Source: Actinostola sp. cb2023 (taxonomy: Eukaryota; Cnidaria; Anthozoa; Actiniaria; Actinostolidae). Taken from it: a stretch of 64,000 nucleotides of DNA. A program made the position numbers and the translations under genes. This document shows, piece by piece, positions 1 through 11,300 of this stretch; the first letter of the stretch is position 1, and each line of letters starts with the position of its first letter. The DNA is taken from the NCBI GenBank assembly GCA_033675265.1, contig JAUJYZ010000133.1:479501-543500 (forward strand). The letters run 5' to 3'. The notes below the pieces were generated by a model that searched no databases, had not been told where the DNA came from, and worked only from the letters and a program-made list of their open reading frames with translations.

Positions 1-675
1 TCCATCCCATTTTATTCCAATTCTATCCCATCCAATCCCATTCTATCCCACCCTTTCCCTTCCATCCCATTTTATGCCTATTCTTTCCCATCCATTCCCA
101 TTCTATCCCACCCTATCCCTTCCATCCCATTTTATGCCTATTCTATCCCATCCAATCCCATTATATCCCACCCTATCCCTTCCATCCCATTTTATGCCTA
201 TTCTTTCCCATCCAATCCCATTATGTCCCACCCTTTCCCTTCCATCCCATTTTATGCCTATTCTATCCCATCCAATCCCATTATATCCCACCCTATCCCT
301 TCCATCCCATTTTATTCCAATTTTATCCCATCCAATCCCATTCTATCCCACCCTATCCCTTCCATCCCATTTTATGCCTATTCTATCCCATCCAATCCCA
401 TTATATCCCACCCTATCCCTTCCATCCCATTTTATGCCTATTCTATCCCATCCAATCCCATTATATCCCACCCTATCCCTTCCATCCCATTTTATTCCAA
501 TTCTATCCCATCCAATCCCATTATATCCCACCCAATCCCTTCCATCCCATTTTATGCTTATTTTATCCCATCCCATTCTATCCCTTCCACCCCATTCTCT
601 CCCTACTGTAACCCATCCCATTCCATTCTATCCCATCCTATTCTATCCTTTCGTATCTTATCTATTGTAAGATAA
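1..675. repeat. 60-bp tandem satellite built from CATCC/ATTCC pentamers
   Basis: About ten units of exactly 60 bp fill 1-600, each starting TCCATCCCATTTTA and including CCAATCCCATT. The units decay into irregular pentamers to about 675. The array enters from the left window edge. It is open in several frames only because the pentamers lack stops. Confidence 0.95.
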
Positions 676-829
676 CACAAATATATTCTATTCTCTTTCA
701 TTTTTTTAAATTCTATCTCATCCCTTCTCAGGTTCTATTTCTATTTCATTCTGTTAAATTAGTTTTGCTGCAATACCTTGTTCCAGATCTGTCTATTGAA
801 AGCTGTATTTCACTTTGATGTTGTTCTAG

Positions 830-2020
830 ATCTGTGTCTACTCACTTGGTATGTCACTTTATCACGCAGCAGAGTTTGAAGTTGCTGTTGGAAAAGTAAG
901 TACCGTACATGCATACCATCAATCAATCAATCATTGTTTTATTTACACCATGCATGTAGTTAATAATTATATATTATAGCATCTACATGTATAGCATTGA
1001 AGGATTGTGTATTTGGGTTTTAGAATGAGATAATAATAATAATAATAATAATAATAGTTTATTCACAATTCATCACACGTACACGAAAATCATAGATCAT
1101 AGTCTATTGCCCTTACATGAATTCACCCATCTCTCCATTCATCCATTCATTCATTCCTACTTTCATTTATATTCATCCATTCATTCATCTATGTATTCAT
1201 TATTTTCTTCCTTCATCTATCCATCCATCCATTCATTCCTTCCTTCATTCCTTCATCTATCCATTCATTCCTTCCTTCATTCCTTCCTTCATCTATCCAT
1301 TCATTCATTCATTCCTTCCTTCCTTCATCTATCCATTCATTCATTCATTGCTTCCTTCATCTATCCATTCATTCATTCATTCCTTCCTTCATCTATCGAT
1401 TCATTCCTTCATCCATCCATCCATCCATCCATAATAATATTGATTCATTTATTCCATAAAATAGTAGATTGTATTACATGGCGATTGTATGTTTTCAGCC
1501 TATAAGTCTAAACGAATCCTTAGAAAATGTACTACTTACAATGTGTGAGGACAGTGCACAGTCCAGAAGTAATCTAGCTGAAGTCCATCAGGTACGACAA
1601 GCAACAAGATTTCAATATTCTGTTATGGTTATGTGCTGTCCATGTTTACATCTATAATTTTCTTGTGGCGCCAAACAAGACAATGTTTCAATGTCATAAG
1701 ACCCCTTTTCACTTGACATTGCCAATAGTATATTCAACAACAAGACGCTCTATAAGCAGCCAATTGACAGGTTTCAGCAATGAGCAATGAACCTTCGGTT
1801 TCCTCAGCGGCATAGAGCACTTGCGCCTTGGTACTCAGTTGGTGATTTGTGGCCATAAGAAAAAGAAAGCCTACAGATTGTTATTTTCAACTGAGTAATA
1901 ATATGTACATTAAACCTTTGACTTTATTAACAGGATTGCTATAGCCGCTATAAGAGCAGAAACTACAGAGACATCGTTGCCTCACTTGTGGAGTCATTAT
2001 TAGGAGACGATATACCAGAT
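830..2020 (+). CDS. PTPN13: KIND domain, C-terminal part (3 exons)
   Basis: Exon 830-895 follows TTGTTCTAG and ends at GTAAGT. It reads ICVYSLGMSLYHAAEFEVAV, the typical KIND stretch (SLGM.LY.A..E). Exon 1499-1591 (after TTTTCAG) reads PISLNESLENVLLTMCEDSA and onward. Exon 1934-2020 contains NYRDIVASLVESLLGDDIPD and ends at GTACGT. All three are phase 0. KIND domains are non-catalytic kinase-like folds related to the kinase C-lobe; in PTPN13 and Spir proteins they mediate protein interactions. The N-terminal half of the domain and the start codon are upstream of the window. The first exon is short and its left border rests on one acceptor, so that border is less certain than the other two exons. 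Confidence 0.82.
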
Positions 2021-2243
2021 GTACGTATAATTTATGTCTGCTCAGTTGAAAGAGCTGTAAGCTAGAAATGATATTACTAATAATGGGCATTTGCAGTGAT
2101 TACATTATAGTGTTATAGTTGTTATTGAATAGTGACCTTTGATTGAAATCTAAATTCTCATTTAGGATTTTTGAGTTCCATCGGAGAATTTGGATTTTGA
2201 TCACAAGTCACTTACACTTTTCGTGTACTGACCCTTTCAGTTA

Positions 2244-2275
<32 letters not shown>

Positions 2276-2344
2276 GTTATTGTTGTTGTTGTTATTATTA
2301 TTATTATTACTATTACTATTATTATTATTATTATATTATTGTTG

Positions 2345-2378
<34 letters not shown>

Positions 2379-2401
2379 TACTACTATTATTATTATTATT
2401 G

Positions 2402-2492
<91 letters not shown>

Positions 2493-2533
2493 TATTATTA
2501 TTATTTTATTATTATTATTATTATTATTATTAA

Positions 2534-2570
<37 letters not shown>

Positions 2571-4983
2571 TATTATTACTACTATTATTATTATTATTAC
2601 TACTATAATTATTATTATCAGTAACGATTTAGATGTACATAATGTTATAAATATAAAGGAAATTATGGCGACGTTTCGGTGTCGACTAGGCACCATTATC
2701 AAGCGAAATGAGTAGAAGTCAATGTCATCAATTAAGAGTATAACAGTAAATTAGCATAGCACTAAGTAAATAGTTTGGCCCTTAGGGAATCAGATTGTAC
2801 ATTAAGAGTAGGTCGTCTTTCTCTAATTAACAGCATTTCATAGAGTAAACAATCAAATTTAGTCTTGCACTTTTTTAGGATCTTAAAATTATTATTAATG
2901 TCTCTTGGGACAATGTCATGATCCATCCTATAGTGTTTGCCGATGCTGGAAGACATGCCTTTGTGTTCTTCGATGCGCTCGTGCAGGTGTCTGTAGGTGT
3001 ACCCCACATAACTCGCATCACACGAGTCACATTTGAAATTATAAACCACTCGTTGTTGGTTGATGATAAGTGGTTTCTTTTCTTGCACTTTAAGCGATTC
3101 GTTTAGCTTACGGCTCACAAAGACTGGTTGTACGGTGGTGTTTATCTTGTGGCTTAGGTCTTGTAGTTTCCTTCAAACGACATCAGCTGATCGTTGGTCT
3201 ATAAATGGTATGGTAATTCTGATGTTTTCATCTGGTTCATCGGCTCCTGGCATATTTGGTTGTTGACTGAGTTTTGCGTCTACAAACCGTTTGATAGCGG
3301 TGTTGATTAAGTCATGGGGATACTTAAGACGCAAGAACATTACTTTTAGGCGGTCGCATTCCTCAATAAAGTAAGACCATGAAGATGATAGGCGATATGC
3401 CCGATCGAGCATTGTTGTTACTAGGCCGCGTTTATAACGTTCATCAACATGGCTTTCGTGGTGTAGGAGAAGACCGGTGTTAGTAGGTTTGATGTAAACT
3501 TTTGTCTCAATATGATGAGATCTGTTTAGCAGTTGCATGCCGAGAAAGGGGAGCATGCCATTGTTCTCTATTTCCATAGTGAACTTTAGAGAGGTGTGGC
3601 ATCGATTGAGGTCGTCCAAGAAATCGTTGGCTTCTACTGTACTCGGCATTATTACAAGGGTGTCATCAACGTACCTCCGGTAGTATGCGGGCATTTTTCC
3701 ATCAAGCTGGAGGGTATCTTCGATTGAGCACAGAAACACGTTGGCTAGTAGAGGCCCGAGCGGGGAGCCCATAGCGACTCCGTCGATCTGTTCATATAAT
3801 GTTCCATTTAGTTGAAACAGTTGGTCTTTAGTAGCGATGTTAAGAAGGTCGACAAGGTCCGTTCTGCTTAAATTTAGGCCATGAGTAGCATTGAACCAAT
3901 TTCTTTCGAAGGCTCTGTTTACTAGTATCTCTATGGTTTCATCCAGCGGGACGTTTGTGAATAAAGAGGCGACATCGTATGATATCAACATTTCACCACT
4001 ATTGATTGTTGTAGTACGGATTTCTTCTGCAAACTTGAAAATAAAATATCACTTATAGTGTACTGGTTATAGGACAAGGGCTTTAATCTTTCCTCGAGCC
4101 ACTTTGACAAGGCAAAATTGTAAGTTGCAGTACCAGATAATATGGGACGCATGGCGAGGGTTTCCTTGTGGGTTTTGGGTAGACCGTACAGATGTGCAAG
4201 CCTGGATCCTTTTGGACGGACAGAATCAGCGATCGACTTTGGAAGGATTCTCTGCACTATGGAAGTAAGAATCTTTTCTTTTTGCAGTAGAGGATGGTAA
4301 TACTTAGGTGGTCTACCCCTGGTTTTGGGTCTTTCAGGGTCTACAACTCTGAACTTGGTGGAGTCATTCACAGATGCATTCATCAATAATCTAAGGTACT
4401 CGGACTTGTCTAGAACTACCACTCCTGATCCTTTATCCGGTTTGGTGATGATAATGTCATCACGCTTTTTCAGTTGTTTGATGGCTACTAGTAGTGACTT
4501 GGAAGGTTTAGGACCTTTGCGTTGGATATAGTTAAGTGCTATGGACTTAAGGGTGGCAGCAGATCTTTAAGATCATTATTACTCAATTTTGGCTCGAGCT
4601 TCCAATAAGCTTTCTCAAAACTGGCCTTGACTTCGATGGGAGAAACGGCGGGTTCGGGAAAGGAGAATTGAAGTCCGCGGCAAAGAACCAATTTCTGAAA
4701 GAATGACAGTTTGTATGAGGAAAGGTTCAACAGGTGCTCGTCGATGTCAATCTCTCTGTTCAGCAAACGTGAAATCTTCTTCGTGAGGTTAGTCATAACA
4801 TCCTGATGATATTCCTTGCGAAGATTCGTCATTGTTCTTAGAATGCAGGTATAACGAAACACACTGCAAATATTACGTATCTCATGATAGATCGCATTGA
4901 TTTCAGCAGTTAGGGATGAACTTTGCTTAATCTTTATTCGAAGTTCTTCAGATAGCACGTTCTTGGTAAAGGTTTCAGATTTA

Positions 4984-5027
<44 letters not shown>

Positions 5028-5190
5028 TACTACTACTATTATTATTATTATTACTACTATTATTATTATTATCTTTAAGATCATTATTACTCAATTTTGG
5101 TAAAAATTCTATTTTTTCTATCTATTTTTCTATCTCTCATTTGTAATTTGTTTTGAAGAATAAAGTTATTATTATTATTATTATTATTAC

Positions 5191-5257
<67 letters not shown>

Positions 5258-5319
5258 GTTGTTATTGTTACTGTTACTACTGTTACTGTTACTGTTACTA
5301 TTATTATTATTATTATTAC

Positions 5320-5384
<65 letters not shown>

Positions 5385-8300
5385 TATTATTATTATTATT
5401 ATTATTATTACGACTTTTCAGTGACCAGCACTTGCAACACATGCTAGTACCTGCAAGCTGTTTAACCACAGACACTTGAAGATACTAAGTACTCTGATTA
5501 GCCCCTTTTCGCGTTCACAGAACCCGTTGTAAAACCGCTGTACTTATTGACATCAGACGCATTTGTACAGGCTTAGCCTCGAGTCAGTGTAAATTATTCA
5601 CAAATATCAACAAGAACATGATAAAATGTTGACATGAAACAATAGAAACATTTTTGAATTGCACGGACTGGTTTCTGAATCAAGGCTAACCCTGTAGTAA
5701 ATGCGTCTTTTGTCAAGGACAGTGGTCATCTCTAAACAACGCGATACTGGAGTATTTTCTGTTAAAGCAAATGTGACGAGCATTAATCAGATCTACTGTT
5801 TGCCTTTAGATTGAGTTAGAGGATACAGGATTTGATAATGAAGCATTCCAAACAGATACTAGTGATTATGGCATCAACGAAGAGGTATTATTAAATAATA
5901 TACATTGTTATATAACATTTCTATATTAGGAGAACAATGACCTCCCACCCCCACTCCCCTATGTCATTTGTGGACATTTGGCAAGTTTTCAAACTTGCTG
6001 CTGCTACTGATGATGGTGATGATGATGATGATGATGGTGATGATGAAATAGAAAATGTGCACACATTCTCTGTGCAGTTTCAGAACACACTGGGTGGGAC
6101 TGATCAGAACACGAGAGAAGTGCTAGGAGAAGCATAACGCATAGCAGAGTTCTTCTCAAGACTTCTCGAGTGTTCTGATCAGTCCCCAAGTGCTATAAGT
6201 CTGCACATAGCACAGCGGACAAGTTTTCTATTTCTTTTATAAAATACAATTATGATTTGAAGGAAAGTTTGCAATTTTGTTTGTTACAAAAATGTTTGAA
6301 TATCTGTGTGCGCGTGATCTGTGCTCTCACAGAGTGTGTGGCATACACATCCTATGGCCAATCAGAGCGTGCGTTATATCATAGTTATTTGATGATGAGG
6401 ATGATGATTATGATTATATAGTGTTAATGATGTGCTTTTATCTCATCAAGGTATACCCTTCAAGTGTTTCACCAGTACTGGCCAGTCCCAGGTATTTACC
6501 AACACCTCCTCCACCTCAAGTCAGCACCAGAGGACAATCAACATCAGCGCAGCTTGTAGGAAGCAACCATAGACGAGTCTCGACTCCACCATTAACACAG
6601 AACTCTACGTCACCAAGATTGGTAAATGGTAGCAGAAATCTACCGCCATCTTTAGGTGTGTACTTAACTCACTTAGAACTTCTATGAAGAACATGTATCT
6701 GTAGACTGTTTTATACATACAGTACCAACAATATTGTAGACCTAAGAATGTTTGAATTCTTTACTGTTGGAATTTAATGTTTTATTATGGCCAAATGCAA
6801 TGTTAACAAAGAAATAGAAAATGAGAGTGCTTTATAGAGTTATAGAAGCATGCGGGAATTGAAAGAAGATGAGAGAAGTGTTAGGAGAAGCACGAGGCAT
6901 AGCCGAGTTGAGTTGTGTACTTAACGGTTGTAATATCTTCTGCATATCTATAAGAGCGACTGCATGATCAGGGGAGCAAGGGTGGTTAAGTGGTTAGAGC
7001 ACTTGCCTCTCACATGGTGCTTCGTGCGAGTTGAGTTTGTCAGTTTGTTCTTTCGCTTGCTTTGGAAGAACTACAAGTGTAAGTTCTCTGAGGAGACACA
7101 AAAATGATATCAATAATTATTATAATAATTGTATTGATTGATTGATAAATTATTGTAACTTTTCGTAGATTGTTAATTTAATCATATCATTGTAAAGCAT
7201 TGCACTGTGGTGTAGACGCACTCCCATGAAAGTGACTTTTCTGATGATTTTCAAAATGTTCTGCAATTGCTTCAGAAAGACAACCACTGGATTATATACA
7301 TATAATACCTATACAAGCACGATTTGGTGATATTTTATCGATTACACTAGAAAAATAGCTGAAATTATTCCCATTGTAGCGGTCTGGTGTTGATTGGTAA
7401 CCAGTCGCTGGCATGTAAAAGTATCATAATTTGCATATCTTCACAGAATATTGCTCAATTCAATCACCAGTTACTGATGTTTTCGTGTTCTCAAGCAGAA
7501 GTTATAAATACTCTAGTGCCCACAAATCGAGTGCAATCGATCTAAAACACCAAATTGTGTTTATATAGGTATTTAGAAGCCAGTAGTTGTATTTCTGAAG
7601 CAATTCACCGATTCGACGCTAGTGCTCACGTGGTGTACTTCATGTCACCAAAAAGTTTGGGCTTTGTCCGTGAATTGCCGTACAAACGCACTAACTTTTA
7701 TACAGTTTACCGACTTGATTTGTTCGATTCTCTAAATATTAGCAAAACTATTTTTTTAAAGTACACCACGTGAGCACTAGCGTCGAATCTGTGAATAGCA
7801 TAACATTTTGAAAATCATCAGAAAATTAGGCCAGTTTCATGGGCACTCCTTCAATTATTAGTGTCTAACACTATAGATTGAAAATTAATTTTTTATTATT
7901 ATTATATTTTAATATTAATCTTGCAGAGAAGTATAAAAGCTTCCTAGAAGATTCCAGGTCAAAGCGAACGATGGCTGCTTCTTTGAACGGTCTGGATGAG
8001 TTGGATTCACGAGATCATGGCTCGTCACATCTACAACCACCACCTAAACAACAACGTATGGCTGAAAGGGATACAAGACTGAATACTTCACCCCACTACC
8101 AGGATGTGTCCGAGTTCTATGAACGACCGCCGTCAAAGCTCCCCCCTGATTTGGAATCAAGGCTGAAACTCAATGGCAGTAGACAAGGAGGTAATTTGTT
8201 AAATAGATTACAGGCGCTTTCACATATCTTTTGACGATCGGATTCCGAAGTTTGTTCCGAAGTTCCGAAGTTTGCCGGCGAACTTCAAACATTCGATACG

Positions 8301-11300
8301 AAGTTCAAAATGAAATTGGCAAGTTCAAAACAAACTTCGGAACTTTGTTGGTGGCAAAGTTCGTTATTCGAAGTTGAGTTCTTTGATGATCTCAGACAAT
8401 CATGAATTGTTTTTCTAGACAAGGAAAAGGGCTTCCTAAGTATGTGCGTGAAAAGATTATCGATCGTTGGTTGGAAGGCCAAAGTCAAGCACAGATCGGT
8501 AAATCTTTAAACATTTCAAAGCAAACTGTTTCCAATATCATCAACAACTTTGTTAGGAGAGGAAATTTAGAGTGCAGCATGGAGGAAATACTCGTAGGAC
8601 AGCAAGAACGGACGATATTTGTTTACATATCGAATACCATAAATAGATAAGCCCCAGTATATAAAGTGCATTCGAAATTCAAAAACTCTTGGTTGAAAAT
8701 AACGTTTGTCTACTGCAAAATGTTCCATCTGAATCATCGATTACCCGTTGTCTACGAAAAGATCTAGGATACTCGCCCATTTTACCTGTTGTCTACAAAA
8801 AGATCTAGGATACTCGCCCATTTTAAGTCACGCTTCAACGAACTTTGCTGCTAACAAAGTTCCGAAGTTTGTTTTGAACTTGCCAAGTTCATTTCGAACT
8901 TCGTAACGAATGTTTGAAGTTCGCCGGCGAACTTCGGAACTTCGGAACAAACTTCGGAATCCGATCGTCAAAAGATATGTGAAAGCGCCTGTAATATTTG
9001 TTTCCATCTACTATTAGATACATACAGCTTATTTGATGGTTTGACAGATAATACACGCAGATATTTTACGAGTTGCGTAGTATTTTTCTGAGCACGTTGG
9101 GCAAGGAAAAATACGAGCAATGAGTAAAATATATACAGCGTATTTGATCGTTTGACAGATAATACGCGCAGATATTTGACGAGTTGCGTAGTATTTTTCT
9201 GAGCACGTTGGTCGAGGAAAAATATGAGCAATGAGTAAGATGTCCGCAAGTAAGGGGTTTATTATTCCACAATTGATTTTGTTTCTTTGTTTCATAATTT
9301 TCATTTTTGCTATGAATTTCATGGGCGTGCGAGCTACTGTGTAATATGCTGGCATATATTGCGTTGGTCTCTTGCCCTAATATGGTAAAATGACGCACTA
9401 GTGGAATAATAATTCATAATATAATGTTGTTGAATAGTGATGGTGAAGTAAAGTCAAGCGCAAATAAAGACTCAATTGTAATTTCAAATGTAAAGTTTTT
9501 ACACAATTCAGCTATCCAGCTGCAAAAGTATTTACTAATAAAACCATCTATCTATATATCTATCTATCGACTCCAAATAAAGACTCTGAATCCAAGATGG
9601 GAATTGTTCCTGCGACTGCCTGGATATTTAAAGAATACATATGTATATCCAAGAGAACATTGTCAAGGATTATTGAAAATGCCTTTAGTATCCAAGAGGT
9701 CGTAGATTTAAATCCCATCTGTGACTCAGACCCCTGACTAAGCGTAACAAATAACATATCAATCGACAAATTACTTTATAACTGATTTTATTTAAGGATT
9801 TCCTTGTATGCAGGCATCTAGTTAAATCAATATTATTGTAGTGGCTTCAAATGCATTTGACATTTGTTTAATGAACCAAGCTTTCGGCCATCGCGGCCGC
9901 TTTCTGTTAGCTACGTAAGGAAATATATCCTTTCATAACACTGAAGATGGCCGCGATGGCCGAAAGGTTGGTTCAATAAACAAATTGAATGCAGACTACA
10001 ATTGATTTGTTTAATTGTTGTTTCAGTTGCTGATGGTCTAAGACGTTTTAGTAGTGTTAACTCAGTGACCAGTAACAGCTCATCATCAGCCTCAGGTCCA
10101 AGGTCGTCCATGTTTTCAGATGGCCGTTCATCCTCTGCTGTATCTCTAACCCAAGGAAGCTATGCACCAGAATCTTACGTAACCGATGGATACGATAGTG
10201 AATTTTACCTTGTGCCTTACAGTACAGGGAGCTCAGTCTCTCCTAATCGCTTCAGAGATGGAAGTGCTGTTCCACCCTTGAGGTAACAATGGGGTGGGCG
10301 TGGTTTGGGGGGGGGGGGGGGCTGAGATGGGTTGCTGTGGCAGTATGGTTTACTGGCGACAAATGTGGGGGGGGCAATGGTGTGTGTGTGTGGGGGGGGG
10401 GGGGGGGGGCTGAGATGGGTTGCTGTGGCAGTATGGTTTACTGGCTACAAACACCATGACTCCATTGCTATAACCCATTTTATTGTGCATAGAAGAGGTT
10501 TGTGCAAATACAACATGATCTCTGATCAAAAACTAAATTCTCCTCTAGTCTCTTTGAATTCCAAAGGAGAATTTGTATATTGATCACAAGTCACTGACAC
10601 TGTTCTCGCACAGACCATTCATTAAAATAGTATATGTCATTGTTTCACAGCGACCAGCAGTATATGTCTGTCAATGAGTTGCGGCATCCATCACCCGGCG
10701 TGGATCTATACCAAGCATTCAACTGTCCTCTGGTAAACAGTTTGCCTCATTGCCTGATATCAACAAACAACCATTGCTGACACCAAGTGGGAAGGAGATG
10801 ACTGCAGGCCCACTCAAGGTAAGTACAGTGTAAAGGGCCGTTTACACGGGCGATTTTATCGGCGATTTTGTCTGCAACTTTATCGCCACGAAGTTGCACA
10901 AAATTTCGAGCATGTTCGAAATTGCAGCGATTTGGCTGCAATTTTATCGCCGCTACTGAAATCGCCGGTAGTTTACACGGGCGATTTGTGGTTGCAACAA
11001 CTTCGCAGCGATAAAATCGCCGACAAAATCTCCAATAAAATCGCCCGTGTAAACGGCCCTTAATGTAACATGGGGAACTGCAAGAACGGCATAAGTGATC
11101 AGAATTTGAAAATCTCATTGTCTTTGTTTTAGACGTTCTTTGGTCCTGAGTTTGTTATGATTACAGAAGATCCTGAGAAGTCCATAGTTAACATTACTCC
11201 CAATGCATTGCTGAAGAAAGATGCACAGGTACATGTGCAGTACATACATCAAGACAGTGATGCTTGTACTGTGACTGAATGAGTGATTGAATGGAATATG

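Larger units (their letters stand above)
2640..5101 (-). mobile_element. Penelope-like retroelement, damaged, inserted between (ATT)n tracts
   Basis: Read on the minus strand, the element has an N-terminal region, a Penelope-type reverse transcriptase and a C-terminal GIY-YIG endonuclease, then an untranslated tail with CCGAAACGTCG near 2670-2700. Both ends abut (ATT)n tracts (2236-2624 and 4982-5070), a common target for such elements. A 30-bp segment of the coding region (4563-4592) recurs beyond the 5' (ATT)n block at 5071-5100. This may be a remnant of the partial tandem copies (pseudo-LTRs) known for Penelope elements. The element sits in the intron between exons 1934-2020 and 5810-5884, antisense to the gene. 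Confidence 0.88.

Noticed and set aside
1..675. Overlapping Pro/Ser/His-rich and Gly/Asp/Arg-rich frames
   Set aside because: They are open only because the pentamer satellite has no stop codons in several frames.
8402..8650. A host PAX-like gene
   Set aside because: The paired-type HTH lies inside a TA-flanked inverted-repeat transposon and lacks a homeodomain or other exons, so a transposase remnant is the better reading.
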